Source: Pseudomonas eucalypticola (GTDB lineage Bacteria > Pseudomonadota > Gammaproteobacteria > Pseudomonadales > Pseudomonadaceae). From it: 64,000 nt of DNA. A program made the position numbers and the translations under genes. The notes beneath the pieces are model-generated. The model was not told the origin of the DNA, did not search any database, and saw only the letters and a program-made list of their open reading frames with translations. The stretch is from assembly GCF_013374995.1 (NCBI RefSeq), contig NZ_CP056030.1:434001-498000 (forward strand), given 5' to 3'. Below are positions 1 through 8,846 of this stretch, in pieces (position 1 is the stretch's first letter; each line of letters begins with the position of its first letter).

Positions 1-305
1 CCTATTCGTTCACCGGTGACAGCGCCGTTTCGTGCACCCTGGTCGGCGGCGAGATCCGCGACTTCAACCTCATCTACGCGCCCACTCGGTACCGTGCGCG
101 GCTACAGTGGCTGGAGGGTGAGGCACGGCTGTTCACCGCGGCCCAGACCCTGTTGATCTTCAGCGTCGCCGACGCCCTGACCGTCAAGGCGGGCAGCACT
201 CCCCATATCCTGGGCTTGTACGACTGCCTGCAAATCGAGACAGACGCCCTTGCCGAACTCAGCGTCGACGGCCACTGCTGCCTGATCGAACTGTCGCCGG
301 CCTGA
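1..305 (+). CDS. hutD: HutD family protein, C-terminal part (5' end outside window)
   Basis: The window opens inside a reading frame (first full codon at base 3) of about 100 residues ending in TGA at 303-305. The opening YSFTGDSAVSC, followed by VGGEIRDFNLIYAPTR, matches the conserved C-terminal half of HutD, a cupin-like protein found in Pseudomonas hut clusters whose exact role is thought to be limiting excessive hut induction. Its position directly upstream of hutU, separated by a 335-bp gap carrying its own promoter signals, fits the usual hutC-hutD / hutU arrangement. Only the C-terminal portion can be judged. Confidence 0.85.
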   Translation, partial: YSFTGDSAVSCTLVGGEIRDFNLIYAPTRYRARLQWLEGEARLFTAAQTLLIFSVADALTVKAGSTPHILGLYDCLQIETDALAELSVDGHCCLIELSPA

Positions 306-322
306 CCCACTGCGCCGTGGCC

Positions 323-348
323 TTCCCGAGCTTCGCCCGGTCCCACAG
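323..348 (-). repeat. Single REP-like element downstream of hutD
   Basis: Read on the minus strand the site begins with a GTGG-type head (CTGTGGGA) followed by the hairpin CCGGGC-GAA-GCTCGG and a GGGAAG tail. It is the same unit that makes up the array at 12408-12924. It lies 18 bases after the hutD stop codon, in the 306-640 gap. The rest of that gap holds the hutU promoter and operator; the stretch between about 350 and 555 shows nothing I can name. Confidence 0.7.
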
Positions 349-558
349 GGTATGCGCGGCGTTGCGGGGCCAGGGTCAGGTGTAAAAGCGCACCAAGTTG
401 TTACCGATTGCCCCAAGGCGGCGCAAAAAAGTCCCGTCGAGACGGACCGAAACTCCACCGATCATCTGCCCGCGCAACAATTCTTTTTGCCTTCCACCCC
501 GCTCGTTCCCTGCCTTCTACCCTCTACCAGTACCCGCCCAACCCCTCGACCACAAAAG

Positions 559-575
559 TTGGCAACTCAATTGCA
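559..575 (+). promoter_or_regulatory. Putative sigma-54 promoter of hutU
   Basis: TTGGCAACTCAATTGCA has GG at 561-562 and GC at 573-574, the exact GG-N10-GC spacing of a -24/-12 promoter. Transcription would start near 586, inside the HutC operator. Pseudomonas hut genes are known to be sigma-54 dependent and activated by CbrB or NtrC. I did not identify upstream activator sites. Confidence 0.65.
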
Positions 576-579
576 TATG

Positions 580-593
580 CTTGTATGTACAAG
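580..593. promoter_or_regulatory. HutC operator upstream of hutU
   Basis: CTTGTATGTACAAG is an inverted repeat with the TGTA-N2-TACA core (582-591) described for the GntR-family repressor HutC of Pseudomonas. It sits just downstream of the -12 element, over the predicted start of transcription, which suits repression relieved by urocanate. The same core recurs at 2383-2392. Confidence 0.75.
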
Positions 594-640
594 TAAAGAC
601 GTGCACAGAACAGTGCAGTTACCGCAGAGGAGTCCTTTTC

Positions 641-2320
641 GTGACCGACAAAGCTCAAACCAAATACCGTGATGTCGAAATCCGCGCCGCCCGCGGTAAC
701 AAGCTGACCGCCAAGAGCTGGCTGACCGAAGCGCCGCTGCGCATGCTGATGAACAACCTCGACCCGCAGGTGGCCGAGAACCCCAAGGAGTTGGTGGTTT
801 ACGGTGGTATTGGCCGCGCCGCGCGCAATTGGGAGTGCTATGACAAGATCGTCGAGAGCCTCACGAACCTCAATGACGATGAAACCCTGCTGGTGCAGTC
901 GGGCAAGCCGGTAGGCGTGTTCAAGACCCACAGCAACGCCCCTCGCGTGTTGATCGCCAACTCCAACCTGGTGCCGCACTGGGCCAACTGGGAGCATTTC
1001 AACGAACTGGACGCCAAGGGCCTGGCCATGTACGGCCAGATGACCGCTGGCAGCTGGATCTACATCGGCAGCCAAGGCATCGTCCAGGGCACCTATGAAA
1101 CCTTCGTCGAGGCTGGTCGCCAGCACTACAACGGCAACCTGAAGGGCAAGTGGGTACTGACCGCCGGCCTGGGCGGCATGGGCGGTGCGCAACCATTAGC
1201 CGCGACCCTCGCCGGGGCGTGCTCGCTGAACATCGAGTGCCAGCAAAGCCGCATCGATTTCCGCCTGGCCAGCCGCTATGTCGACGAGCAGGCCACTGAC
1301 CTGGACGACGCCTTGGCCCGCATCGCCCGGTATACCGCCGAGGGCAAGGCGACTTCCATCGCGCTGCTGGGCAACGCTGCCGAAATCCTGCCGGAGCTGG
1401 TCAAGCGTGGCGTGCGCCCCGACATGGTCACCGACCAGACCAGCGCCCACGACCCGCTCAACGGCTACCTGCCTGCTGGCTGGACCTGGGAGCAATACCG
1501 CGACCGCGCCCAGACCGAGCCCGCTGCCGTGGTCAAGGCCGCCAAGCAGTCCATGGCCGTGCACGTACAGGCCATGCTCGATTTCCAGAAGCAGGGCATC
1601 CCGACGTTCGACTACGGCAATAACATCCGCCAGATGGCCAAGGAAGAGGGCGTGGCCAACGCTTTCGATTTCCCTGGCTTCGTGCCTGCCTATATCCGCC
1701 CGCTGTTCTGCCGCGGCATCGGTCCGTTCCGCTGGGCGGCGCTGTCAGGTGACGCCCAGGACATCTACAAGACCGACGCCAAGGTCAAGGAGCTGATCCC
1801 CGACGACGATCACCTGCACAACTGGCTGGACATGGCCCGTGAACGCATCAGCTTCCAGGGCCTGCCCGCACGTATCTGCTGGGTAGGCCTGGGCCAGCGC
1901 GCGAAGCTGGGCCTGGCGTTCAACGAGATGGTGCGCCGTGGCGAGCTGTCGGCCCCGGTGGTGATTGGCCGTGACCACCTGGACTCCGGCTCGGTAGCCA
2001 GCCCCAACCGTGAAACCGAAGCCATGCAGGATGGTAGCGATGCGGTGTCCGACTGGCCGCTGCTCAACGCCCTGTTGAACACCGCCAGCGGCGCCACCTG
2101 GGTGTCGCTGCACCACGGCGGTGGCGTGGGCATGGGCTTCAGCCAGCATTCGGGCATGGTCATCGTCTGTGACGGTACCGACGAAGCTGCTGAGCGCATC
2201 GCCCGCGTGCTGCATAACGACCCGGCGACCGGCGTCATGCGCCACGCTGATGCCGGCTACCCGATCGCCATCGACTGCGCCAAGGAACAAGGGCTGAACC
2301 TGCCGATGATCAAAGGCTGA
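641..2320 (+). CDS. hutU: Urocanate hydratase (urocanase)
   Basis: HutU adds water to urocanate to give 4-imidazolone-5-propionate, the second step of histidine degradation, using tightly bound NAD+ as a catalytic electrophile in the cytosol. The 559-residue product matches Pseudomonas HutU from end to end. The NAD-binding glycine-rich stretch [17 protein letters not shown] lies near residue 175, and the catalytic Cys is in RICWVG at residue 413. The start is taken as GTG at 641, preceded by AGAGGAG at 626-632; the frame stays open upstream but that extension has no family match. It is the first gene of the hut operon and sits behind a sigma-54 promoter and HutC operator. Confidence 0.97.
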   Translation: MTDKAQTKYRDVEIRAARGNKLTAKSWLTEAPLRMLMNNLDPQVAENPKELVVYGGIGRAARNWECYDKIVESLTNLNDDETLLVQSGKPVGVFKTHSNAPRVLIANSNLVPHWANWEHFNELDAKGLAMYGQMTAGSWIYIGSQGIVQGTYETFVEAGRQHYNGNLKGKWVLTAGLGGMGGAQPLAATLAGACSLNIECQQSRIDFRLASRYVDEQATDLDDALARIARYTAEGKATSIALLGNAAEILPELVKRGVRPDMVTDQTSAHDPLNGYLPAGWTWEQYRDRAQTEPAAVVKAAKQSMAVHVQAMLDFQKQGIPTFDYGNNIRQMAKEEGVANAFDFPGFVPAYIRPLFCRGIGPFRWAALSGDAQDIYKTDAKVKELIPDDDHLHNWLDMARERISFQGLPARICWVGLGQRAKLGLAFNEMVRRGELSAPVVIGRDHLDSGSVASPNRETEAMQDGSDAVSDWPLLNALLNTASGATWVSLHHGGGVGMGFSQHSGMVIVCDGTDEAAERIARVLHNDPATGVMRHADAGYPIAIDCAKEQGLNLPMIKG

Positions 2321-2359
2321 TCTAAGGTCCATCAGGCTGCCCGGGTCGGCAGCCTGACG

Positions 2360-2376
2360 TTGGCTTCCAAATTGCT
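2360..2376 (+). promoter_or_regulatory. Putative sigma-54 promoter of the ABC transporter genes
   Basis: TTGGCTTCCAAATTGCT shows GG at 2362-2363 and GC at 2374-2375 with the 10-base spacing of a sigma-54 promoter. It lies in the 141-bp gap after hutU and is followed within 7 bases by a HutC operator, repeating the layout seen before hutU. It therefore looks like a second, co-regulated start for the downstream genes. Confidence 0.65.
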
Positions 2377-2381
2377 TGTAG

Positions 2382-2393
2382 TTGTATGTACAA
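2382..2393. promoter_or_regulatory. HutC operator inside the hut cluster
   Basis: TTGTATGTACAA contains the TGTA-N2-TACA core at 2383-2392, identical to the core before hutU. An extra CTTGTA half-site lies immediately upstream at 2375-2380, overlapping the -12 element. The position over the predicted transcription start implies HutC repression of the ABC transporter genes. Confidence 0.72.
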
Positions 2394-2461
2394 GCATAGG
2401 TAAGCGACGGTCAGCGAGCTTGTAACACTTTCTCTCATTCGACTTTGCAGGAAGGTTAACG

Positions 2462-3319
2462 ATGGCGCAGAAATTCGGGTTGTTGGGTTCATTGGCATTG
2501 AGCGCTGCACTGCTGGCCGGCATGCCGCTGGCCCAGGCCAAGGACTGGACGTCGGTGAACATTGCCACCGAAGGCTCCTATGAGCCGTGGAACGTCACCC
2601 TGCCGGGCGGCAAGATCAGCGGGTTCGAGCCCGAGCTGATGGAGATTCTGTGCCAGCGCATGCAGCTCAAGTGCAATATTTCGGTGCAGAACTGGGACGG
2701 CATGATCGCCAGCCTCAACGCCGGCAAGTTCGATGTGCTGATGGATGCGGTGGTCATCACCGAAGACCGCAAAAAGGTCATGGCCTTCTCCATTCCTTAC
2801 GCGCGTACCCCTGCCAGCTTCGTGGCCCTGGATGCCAAGTTGCTGCCTGGCGAACCAGGCCCAGCCCACGAGATCACCCTGGGCACTGACGAAAAACAGA
2901 TCAGCGAGACCATCGAAGGCCTGCGCAAGGCACTGAAGGGTAAGACCATCGGTATCGCCTCGGGCACCATCTATACCCCCTTCATCGACGACCACTTCAA
3001 GGACGTCGCCACCATTCGCGAATACAACGCCTCGGCGGACACCATCCTCGACCTGCAGGCCGGGCGCATCGATGTGGCGTTCGACGATGTGACCTTCCTC
3101 GACTCGCTCAAGGCCAAGGACGAAAACAAGAACCTGGCCTACACCGGCCCGCAGATCGGCGGCCCTATCTGGGGGGATGGCGAAGGCCTGGGCTTCCGCC
3201 AGGCAGACGCCGACCTGAAGGCCAAGTTCGACGCCGCGCTGAAAGAGGCGCTGGCCGATGGCACGGTGAAAAAGCTCAGCGAGAAGTGGTTCAAGCTCGA
3301 CCTTACGCCTAAGTCATAA
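2462..3319 (+). CDS. Periplasmic substrate-binding protein of a polar amino-acid ABC transporter
   Basis: The 285-residue protein starts with a signal peptide (hydrophobic core LLGSLALSAALLAG, likely cleavage after AQA near residue 26). It continues as a type-II periplasmic binding protein of the histidine/arginine/glutamate family: the ATEGSYEPWN opening, GFEPELMEILC, and FDVLMDAVVITEDRKK are its typical blocks. AGGAAGG at 2449-2455 supports the ATG. Two permeases and an ATPase follow, making a complete importer. A HutC operator upstream suggests the ligand is histidine, urocanate or a related compound, but the sequence does not fix the ligand. It is unrelated to the betaine-type binding protein expected for hutW-hutV further on. 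Confidence 0.85.
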   Translation: MAQKFGLLGSLALSAALLAGMPLAQAKDWTSVNIATEGSYEPWNVTLPGGKISGFEPELMEILCQRMQLKCNISVQNWDGMIASLNAGKFDVLMDAVVITEDRKKVMAFSIPYARTPASFVALDAKLLPGEPGPAHEITLGTDEKQISETIEGLRKALKGKTIGIASGTIYTPFIDDHFKDVATIREYNASADTILDLQAGRIDVAFDDVTFLDSLKAKDENKNLAYTGPQIGGPIWGDGEGLGFRQADADLKAKFDAALKEALADGTVKKLSEKWFKLDLTPKS

Positions 3320-3383
3320 GCGGGGCGGGGCCGGCGCCTGCGGGCGCCGGATGTTCAACGATTGAAGTGGCAGGAAAAACCTC

Positions 3384-4106
3384 ATGAATCTCTTGCAGAT
3401 GCTCAGCTTCGGTGACACCGGTTGGGGCATGGCGCTGCTCAAGGCAGCGGCCATGACCCTGCTGCTGACCCTGGCGGCGTTGCTGATCGGCGCCCTGGTG
3501 GGCAGCCTGGTGGCCACGGCGAAGCTCTCGCGCCGGCGTGGCGTGCGGTACCTGGGCGATGCCTACTCGATCCTGTTCAGAGGGATTCCTGAACTGCTGG
3601 TGATCTACCTGTTTTATTTCGGCGGCGCCAGCGTGGTGTCGGCGATCAACCACTGGTTCGGTGGCCAGGGCTATGTAGACGTGCCGCCGTTCCTGGTGGG
3701 CGCCATCGCCGTGGGGCTGATTTCCGCCTCCTACCAGGCCGAGGTCTACCGTGGTGCCTTCATCGCCGTGGCCAAGGGCGAACTGGAAGCGGCGCTGGCC
3801 ATCGGCATGAGCCGTGGCATGCGCATTCGTCGGGTACTGATTCCGCAGATCTGGCGCTACGCGCTGCCGGGCCTGGGCAACGTCTGGCAAATGAGCCTGA
3901 AAGACTCGGCACTGATCTCGGTGATCGGACTGGTGGAACTGATGCGCGCCAGCCAGGTGGCGGCCGGCTCTACCCGTCAGTACTTCACGTTCTACATCGT
4001 CGGCGGGGTGTGCTACCTGGTTCTCACCGGGCTTTCAGGCCGCCTGTTCAACCTTGCCGAGTCGCGGGTGCAGCGTACCCAGCGGCGCAACCCGACGCAG
4101 TCCTGA
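3384..4106 (+). CDS. ABC transporter permease, HisQ/HisM type (first)
   Basis: This 240-residue inner-membrane permease pairs with the next gene to form the channel of the amino-acid importer. It shows several hydrophobic segments and the cytoplasmic EAA-type loop, which contacts the ATPase (GELEAALAIGMSRGMRIRRVLIPQIW, residues about 131-156). RGIPELLVIYLFYFGG is the usual RGTP-like motif after the second membrane segment. It starts 64 bases after the binding-protein gene; those bases include a GC-rich inverted repeat (GCCGGCGCC TGC GGGCGCCGG) that could lower expression relative to the binding protein. Confidence 0.88.
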   Translation: MNLLQMLSFGDTGWGMALLKAAAMTLLLTLAALLIGALVGSLVATAKLSRRRGVRYLGDAYSILFRGIPELLVIYLFYFGGASVVSAINHWFGGQGYVDVPPFLVGAIAVGLISASYQAEVYRGAFIAVAKGELEAALAIGMSRGMRIRRVLIPQIWRYALPGLGNVWQMSLKDSALISVIGLVELMRASQVAAGSTRQYFTFYIVGGVCYLVLTGLSGRLFNLAESRVQRTQRRNPTQS

Positions 4107-4120
4107 GAAGGGGAAACCAG

Positions 4121-4858
4121 ATGATCGATTTTGCCTTTCTCGCCGACACCATGCTCAAGTTGCTGGGCGCCTTGCCCACTACGTTGACGCTGTTCTTTTC
4201 CTCGCTGGTGCTGGGCTTGCTGCTGTCCCTGGGCGTGGTGGCCATGCGCGTCAGCCGCTGGTGGTTCCTGAGCATGCCGGCGCGCTTCTACATCATGCTG
4301 TTTCGCGGTACGCCGCTGCTGATCCAGATGTTCCTGATCTATTACGGCCTGGGCCAGTTCCCGGCCATTCGCGACAGTTTCCTCTGGGTGGTGCTGAAGT
4401 CACCCTACGGCTGCGCCGTGGTCTCGCTGGCGATGTGCACCGCCGGCTATACCGCCGAAATCATCCGCGGCGGCCTGCAGAGCGTGCCCCACGGCCAGAT
4501 CGAGGCCGGCCAGGCGGTGGGCATGAACCCCTGGACGCTGCTGTGGCGTGTCATTGCCCCGGTCACCTTGCGCCAGGCGCTGCCGGCCTATTCCACCGAG
4601 GCCATCCTGCTGGTCAAGTCCACCGCCCTGGCCAGCCTGGTCACCGTGTGGGACGTGACCGGGGTGGCCCAGCAGATCATCCAGCGCACCTACCGCACCA
4701 TGGAGGTGTTCATCTGCGCGGCGCTGATCTACCTGGTGCTGAATTTCCTGGTGGTGCGCGCCGTGGCCTGGATCGAACACCGCCTGTCCCCGCACCTGCG
4801 CGAGCGGCCCCAGGGCGCGCCGACCAAACCGGTGCCTGAAGCCACCCCCCATTCCTGA
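4121..4858 (+). CDS. ABC transporter permease, HisQ/HisM type (second)
   Basis: This 245-residue permease is the partner of the preceding one. It has the [17 protein letters not shown] motif near residue 60 and an EAA loop ([21 protein letters not shown]) near residue 125. The ATG at 4121 is chosen over an in-frame upstream codon because it follows a GAGAAGGGG ribosome site at 4105-4113 and gives the normal family length. Only 14 bases separate it from the upstream permease, and 17 from the ATPase, so the genes are one operon. Confidence 0.88.
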   Translation: MIDFAFLADTMLKLLGALPTTLTLFFSSLVLGLLLSLGVVAMRVSRWWFLSMPARFYIMLFRGTPLLIQMFLIYYGLGQFPAIRDSFLWVVLKSPYGCAVVSLAMCTAGYTAEIIRGGLQSVPHGQIEAGQAVGMNPWTLLWRVIAPVTLRQALPAYSTEAILLVKSTALASLVTVWDVTGVAQQIIQRTYRTMEVFICAALIYLVLNFLVVRAVAWIEHRLSPHLRERPQGAPTKPVPEATPHS

Positions 4859-4875
4859 TTGCAGCGGAGCTTGCC

Positions 4876-5667
4876 ATGAGTACTCAATTCCAGACCGCCC
4901 TGTCGGTCGCCAATATTCACAAGGCCTTCGGTGCGACTCAGGTGCTCAAGGGCATTTCCCTGGATGCCCACAAGGGCGATGTGATCTCGATTCTCGGCGC
5001 CAGCGGCTCGGGCAAGAGCACCTTTCTGCGCTGCATCAACCTGCTGGAAACCCCGGACGAGGGCAGCATCGTCCTGGACGGCGAAGCCATCGAGATGAAG
5101 CGCCACCGTGACGGCCGCCTGCTGCCCGGCAACCGTCGCCAGGTTGAAGCCATGCGCAGCAAATTGGGCATGGTGTTCCAGAGCTTCAACCTGTGGTCGC
5201 ACATGACCGTGCTGCAAAACGTGATCGAAGGGCCCTTGCGCGTGCTCAAGCGTTCGCGTGCCGAATGCGTGGAGGAGGCCGAAGCGTTGCTGCACAAGGT
5301 CGGCCTGTACGAGCGTCGCGACTACTACCCGGCGCACCTGTCCGGCGGCCAGCAGCAGCGCGTGGCCATTGCCCGTGCGCTGGCCATGAACCCTCAAGTG
5401 ATGCTGTTCGACGAGCCCACGTCGGCCCTGGACCCGGAGCTGGTGGGTGAAGTGCTGCGGGTGATGCGCTCGTTGGCTGAAGAAGGCCGCACCATGCTGG
5501 TGGTCACCCATGAAATGGGCTTCGCCCGCCATGTTTCCAACCGCGTTGTGTTCATGCAGGGCGGCCAGATCGACTGCCAGGGTAGCCCCGCCGACCTGTT
5601 CGAAGGCTTGCCGACCGAGCGTTTCCGCCAGTTCGTGTCCAGCCATCAGCAGCGCAATGCCGAGTAA
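4876..5667 (+). CDS. ABC transporter ATP-binding protein, HisP/GlnQ type
   Basis: The 263-residue ATPase powers the importer formed with the two upstream permeases and binding protein. Walker A is GASGSGKST at residues 41-49, the signature is LSGGQQQR, Walker B is [14 protein letters not shown], and the switch His is in VTHEMGFA. All motifs are intact. The insert [14 protein letters not shown] before the Q-loop resembles that of HisP-type ATPases. It ends 26 bases before the NCS1 permease, so co-transcription is likely. Confidence 0.9.
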   Translation: MSTQFQTALSVANIHKAFGATQVLKGISLDAHKGDVISILGASGSGKSTFLRCINLLETPDEGSIVLDGEAIEMKRHRDGRLLPGNRRQVEAMRSKLGMVFQSFNLWSHMTVLQNVIEGPLRVLKRSRAECVEEAEALLHKVGLYERRDYYPAHLSGGQQQRVAIARALAMNPQVMLFDEPTSALDPELVGEVLRVMRSLAEEGRTMLVVTHEMGFARHVSNRVVFMQGGQIDCQGSPADLFEGLPTERFRQFVSSHQQRNAE

Positions 5668-5693
5668 ACGCCACCTAACCTGAGGATCGTTGT

Positions 5694-7160
5694 ATGGCTG
5701 GTTCAGTTGACCGTGCTGCAAGCACGCCATTGATCGAAAAACGCTCGATCGATTACATCCCCGAGTCCGAACGCCACGGCAAGTTATTCAGCCAGTTCAC
5801 CCTGTGGCTGGGCGCTAACCTGCAGATTACCGCCATCGTCACCGGTGCCCTGGCCGTGGTGTTGGGCGGCGATGTGTTCTGGTCGCTGGTGGGGTTGTTC
5901 GTTGGCCAATTGCTGGGGGGTGCGGTCATGGCCCTGCACGCGGCACAGGGCCCGCGCCTGGGCCTGCCGCAGATGATTTCCAGCCGGGTGCAGTTTGGCG
6001 TGTATGGCGCGGTGATCCCGCTGGTGCTGGTGTGCCTGATGTACATCGGCTTCTCGGCCAGCGGCTCGTTGCTGGCCGGCCAGGCCATCGCTCAATTGCT
6101 GCAGGTGGAGGACTGGGAAGGCATCGTCATCTTCGCCGCGTTGATCGTGGTGCTGACTGTCTTCGGCTACCGGGTCATCCACATGATCGGCCGCATCGCC
6201 AGCGTCCTGGGTGTGGTGGCCTTCATCTACCTGTTCTACCGGCTGCTGGCGGGTAATGACATCGGTGCGTTGCTGGGCAACAAGCATTTCTCCCTCAGCA
6301 GCTTTCTGTTGGCAGTATCCCTGTCGGCGTCCTGGCAGATAGCCTTCGGGCCTTATGTGGCGGACTACTCGCGTTACCTGCCGAGCAACACCTCGGTGCC
6401 CGGCACGTTCTGGGCCGTGAGCCTGGGGGCGGTGATCGGCGCCCAGGCGTCCATGGTGTTCGGCGTGTTCGCCGCCGCCCTGGCGGGCTCGCAGTTCGCT
6501 CACCATGAAGTGTCGTTCATTGTCGGCCTGGGCGGCACCGGCGTGGTCGCGGCGCTGCTGTATTTCAGCGTGGCCTTCGGCAAGGTGACCATCACCACCC
6601 TCAATGCCTATGGCAGTTTCATGTCCATCGCCACCATCGTCAGCGGTTTCCGCGGCAACCGGCACATCTCCAGCGCCCTGCGCCTGGCCTACATCTTTGC
6701 CATGGTCGGCCTGGCCACTTTGCTGGCGTTGCTGGGCAAGGACTCGTTCCTCAAGGATTTTTCGGCGTTCATCCTGTTCCTGCTGGCGTTCTTTACTCCG
6801 TGGAGCGCCATCAACCTGGTGGACTTCTACTGCATCACCAAGGAGCGCTATGACATTCCCGCGCTCAGTGACCCGAATGGCCGCTACGGGCGCTGGAACG
6901 TTCCGGGCATCAGCATCTATGTGCTGGGCGTACTGATCCAGATGCCGTTCATTTCCACGCACTTCTACACCGGCCCGCTGGTGGCCAGCCTGGGTGATAC
7001 CGATATCTCCTGGATCATCGGCCTGGTGGTGCCGGCGGTGCTGTACTACGTGGTCGCCAGGCGTTGCACCCGGTCCATACCCGATCAGTTAATCCGGCCA
7101 GACGCGGCCAAGGGCACGCCGGGCGAGTTCGGGAAGGCTATACCTCAGGGGACCTTCTGA
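5694..7160 (+). CDS. NCS1-family (cytosine/purine type) permease of the hut cluster
   Basis: This 488-residue membrane protein has about twelve hydrophobic segments and blocks typical of the NCS1 nucleobase-cation-symport family: WLGANLQITAIVTGAL near residue 40, GPYVADYSRYLP near residue 220, and a NLVDFYCITKERYD loop near residue 380. NCS1-type permeases occur in Pseudomonas hut clusters, where urocanate transport is the favoured role. The substrate here is inferred from context only; cytosine- or hydantoin-type substrates cannot be excluded. The coding region is intact and follows the ABC ATPase closely. The next gene begins only 16 bases later, a junction discussed as a finding. Confidence 0.85.
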   Translation: MAGSVDRAASTPLIEKRSIDYIPESERHGKLFSQFTLWLGANLQITAIVTGALAVVLGGDVFWSLVGLFVGQLLGGAVMALHAAQGPRLGLPQMISSRVQFGVYGAVIPLVLVCLMYIGFSASGSLLAGQAIAQLLQVEDWEGIVIFAALIVVLTVFGYRVIHMIGRIASVLGVVAFIYLFYRLLAGNDIGALLGNKHFSLSSFLLAVSLSASWQIAFGPYVADYSRYLPSNTSVPGTFWAVSLGAVIGAQASMVFGVFAAALAGSQFAHHEVSFIVGLGGTGVVAALLYFSVAFGKVTITTLNAYGSFMSIATIVSGFRGNRHISSALRLAYIFAMVGLATLLALLGKDSFLKDFSAFILFLLAFFTPWSAINLVDFYCITKERYDIPALSDPNGRYGRWNVPGISIYVLGVLIQMPFISTHFYTGPLVASLGDTDISWIIGLVVPAVLYYVVARRCTRSIPDQLIRPDAAKGTPGEFGKAIPQGTF

Positions 7161-7176
7161 CGTGTGAGAGCCGCTC

Positions 7177-8028
7177 ATGTTCCCCGATGACCTTACCTTT
7201 TCCATTGCCGACTGGGTCAACCGAGGCGTCGACGCCCTGGTGACCCGCTATGGCGACCTGTTCCGCCAGGTGTCCGAGTCCTTGCTGTGGGTGATCGTGC
7301 GCCTGGAAAACGGCTTGCGGCTAGTGCCCTGGTGGCTGCTGCTGATCATCGTCGGCGGCATCGCCCTGCATGCCACGCGCAAGGTGTTCAGCGCCCTGTT
7401 GATCATGGGCCTGCTGTTTCTGGTGGGCGCGGTAGGCTTGTGGGACAAACTGCTACTGACCTTGGCACTGATGCTGGTAGCCACGGTGATCGCCGTGCTG
7501 ATCGGCATTCCCCTGGGCATTCTGGCGGCGCGCAGCAACCGCCTGCGCGCGGTACTGATGCCCTTGCTGGACATCATGCAGACCCTGCCCAGCTTTGTGT
7601 ACCTGATTCCGGTGCTGATGCTGTTCGGCCTGGGCAAGGTGCCGGCCATCTTCGCCACGGTGATCTACGCCGCGCCGCCGCTGATACGCCTGACCGACCT
7701 GGGCATCCGCCAGGTAGACCGCGAGGTGATGGAAGCGGTGAATGCGTTCGGCGCCAGCCGCTGGCAGCAGTTGTTCGGCGTGCAGTTGCCGCTGGCGTTG
7801 CCGAGCATCATGGCGGGGGTCAACCAGACCACCATGATGGCCTTGTCCATGGTGGTGATCGCTTCGATGATCGGCGCCCGCGGGTTGGGCGAGGATGTAC
7901 TGGTGGGCATCCAGACCCTCAACATCGGGTTGGGGCTGGAGGCGGGACTGGCCATCGTGATTCTGGCGGTGGTGATCGACCGCATCACCCAGGCCTACGG
8001 CCGGCCACGCCATGAGGTGCGGCCATGA
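7177..8028 (+). CDS. hutW: ABC transporter permease, OpuA/ProW (quaternary amine) type
   Basis: The 283-residue permease belongs to the ProW/OpuAB family that imports glycine betaine and related quaternary amines. The recognisable parts are the WDKLLLTLALMLVATVIAVLIG segment, LLDIMQTLPSFVYLIPVLMLFGLG, and the ATPase-contact loop EVMEAVNAFGASRWQQLFGVQLPLALPS. In hut clusters of other Pseudomonas the homologue is called HutW and acts with HutV and the binding protein HutX in histidine or related uptake. It overlaps hutV by 4 bases (ATGA). No ProX/HutX-type binding protein gene is found beside it, which is unusual for this transporter class. Confidence 0.87.
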   Translation: MFPDDLTFSIADWVNRGVDALVTRYGDLFRQVSESLLWVIVRLENGLRLVPWWLLLIIVGGIALHATRKVFSALLIMGLLFLVGAVGLWDKLLLTLALMLVATVIAVLIGIPLGILAARSNRLRAVLMPLLDIMQTLPSFVYLIPVLMLFGLGKVPAIFATVIYAAPPLIRLTDLGIRQVDREVMEAVNAFGASRWQQLFGVQLPLALPSIMAGVNQTTMMALSMVVIASMIGARGLGEDVLVGIQTLNIGLGLEAGLAIVILAVVIDRITQAYGRPRHEVRP

Positions 8029-8834
8029 TCGAGGTGCGTAACGTGTCCAAGGTGTTCGGCGCCAAGCCCGAGCGCGCCCTGGCCATGCGCCGCGACGGCG
8101 CCAGCAAGGATGAGGTGCTGGCCGCCACCGGTTGCGTGATCGGTGTCGATGACCTGTCGTTGACGGTTTCACAGGGCGAAATCTTCGTGGTCATGGGGTT
8201 GTCCGGTTCCGGCAAGTCGACCCTGGTACGCCACTTGAACCGGCTCATCGACCCCACCAGCGGCCAGGTGCTGGTGGCCGGTGAAGATATTCTGGGCTAC
8301 GGCCGCCGGGCCCTGCGCGAATTTCGTCGGCACAGCGTGAGCATGGTGTTCCAGAGTTTCGGCCTGCTGCCGCACCGCACCGTGCTGGAGAACGTCGCCT
8401 ACGGGCTCCAGGTACGCGGTGAAAGCCGCCAGCAGTGCGCCGAACGCGCCGCCCACTGGGTTCAGGTGGTTGGCCTGCAAGGTTACGAGCGGTCCTGGCC
8501 GCATCAGCTGTCCGGTGGCATGCGCCAACGTGTCGGGCTGGCCAGGGCACTGGCTGCCGATACGCCGGTCATCCTCATGGACGAAGCCTTCAGCGCCCTC
8601 GACCCGCTGATCCGCGCCGACATGCAAGACCAGTTGCTGGCCCTGCAACAGAACCTGCGCAAGACCATCGTGTTCATTACTCACGACCTGGACGAAGCCA
8701 TTCGCCTGGGCAACCGCATTGCCATCCTGCGCGACGGCCGCCTGATTCAGGTGGGCGCCCCCGCGGACATCCTTCACCACCCGGCCGACGACTACGTGAA
8801 CCGTTTCGTCCAGCGTCGGGTGGCCACCTATTAA
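8025..8834 (+). CDS. hutV: ABC transporter ATP-binding protein, ProV type without CBS domains
   Basis: The 269-residue ATPase carries Walker A GLSGSGKST at residues 58-66, the signature LSGGMRQRVGLARAL, Walker B VILMDEAFSALDP and the switch His in FITHDLDEA. The DEAFSALDPLIR variant and the extended N-terminus (KVFGAKPERALAMRRDG) mark it as ProV/OpuAA type. At 269 residues it is much shorter than ProV (about 400) because the C-terminal CBS osmosensing domains are missing, so it is probably not osmotically gated. It overlaps hutW by 4 bases and ends 12 bases before the HutH-like gene, implying a shared function with that enzyme. Confidence 0.88.
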   Translation: MIEVRNVSKVFGAKPERALAMRRDGASKDEVLAATGCVIGVDDLSLTVSQGEIFVVMGLSGSGKSTLVRHLNRLIDPTSGQVLVAGEDILGYGRRALREFRRHSVSMVFQSFGLLPHRTVLENVAYGLQVRGESRQQCAERAAHWVQVVGLQGYERSWPHQLSGGMRQRVGLARALAADTPVILMDEAFSALDPLIRADMQDQLLALQQNLRKTIVFITHDLDEAIRLGNRIAILRDGRLIQVGAPADILHHPADDYVNRFVQRRVATY

Positions 8835-8846
8835 GGAGCGCTGTAG

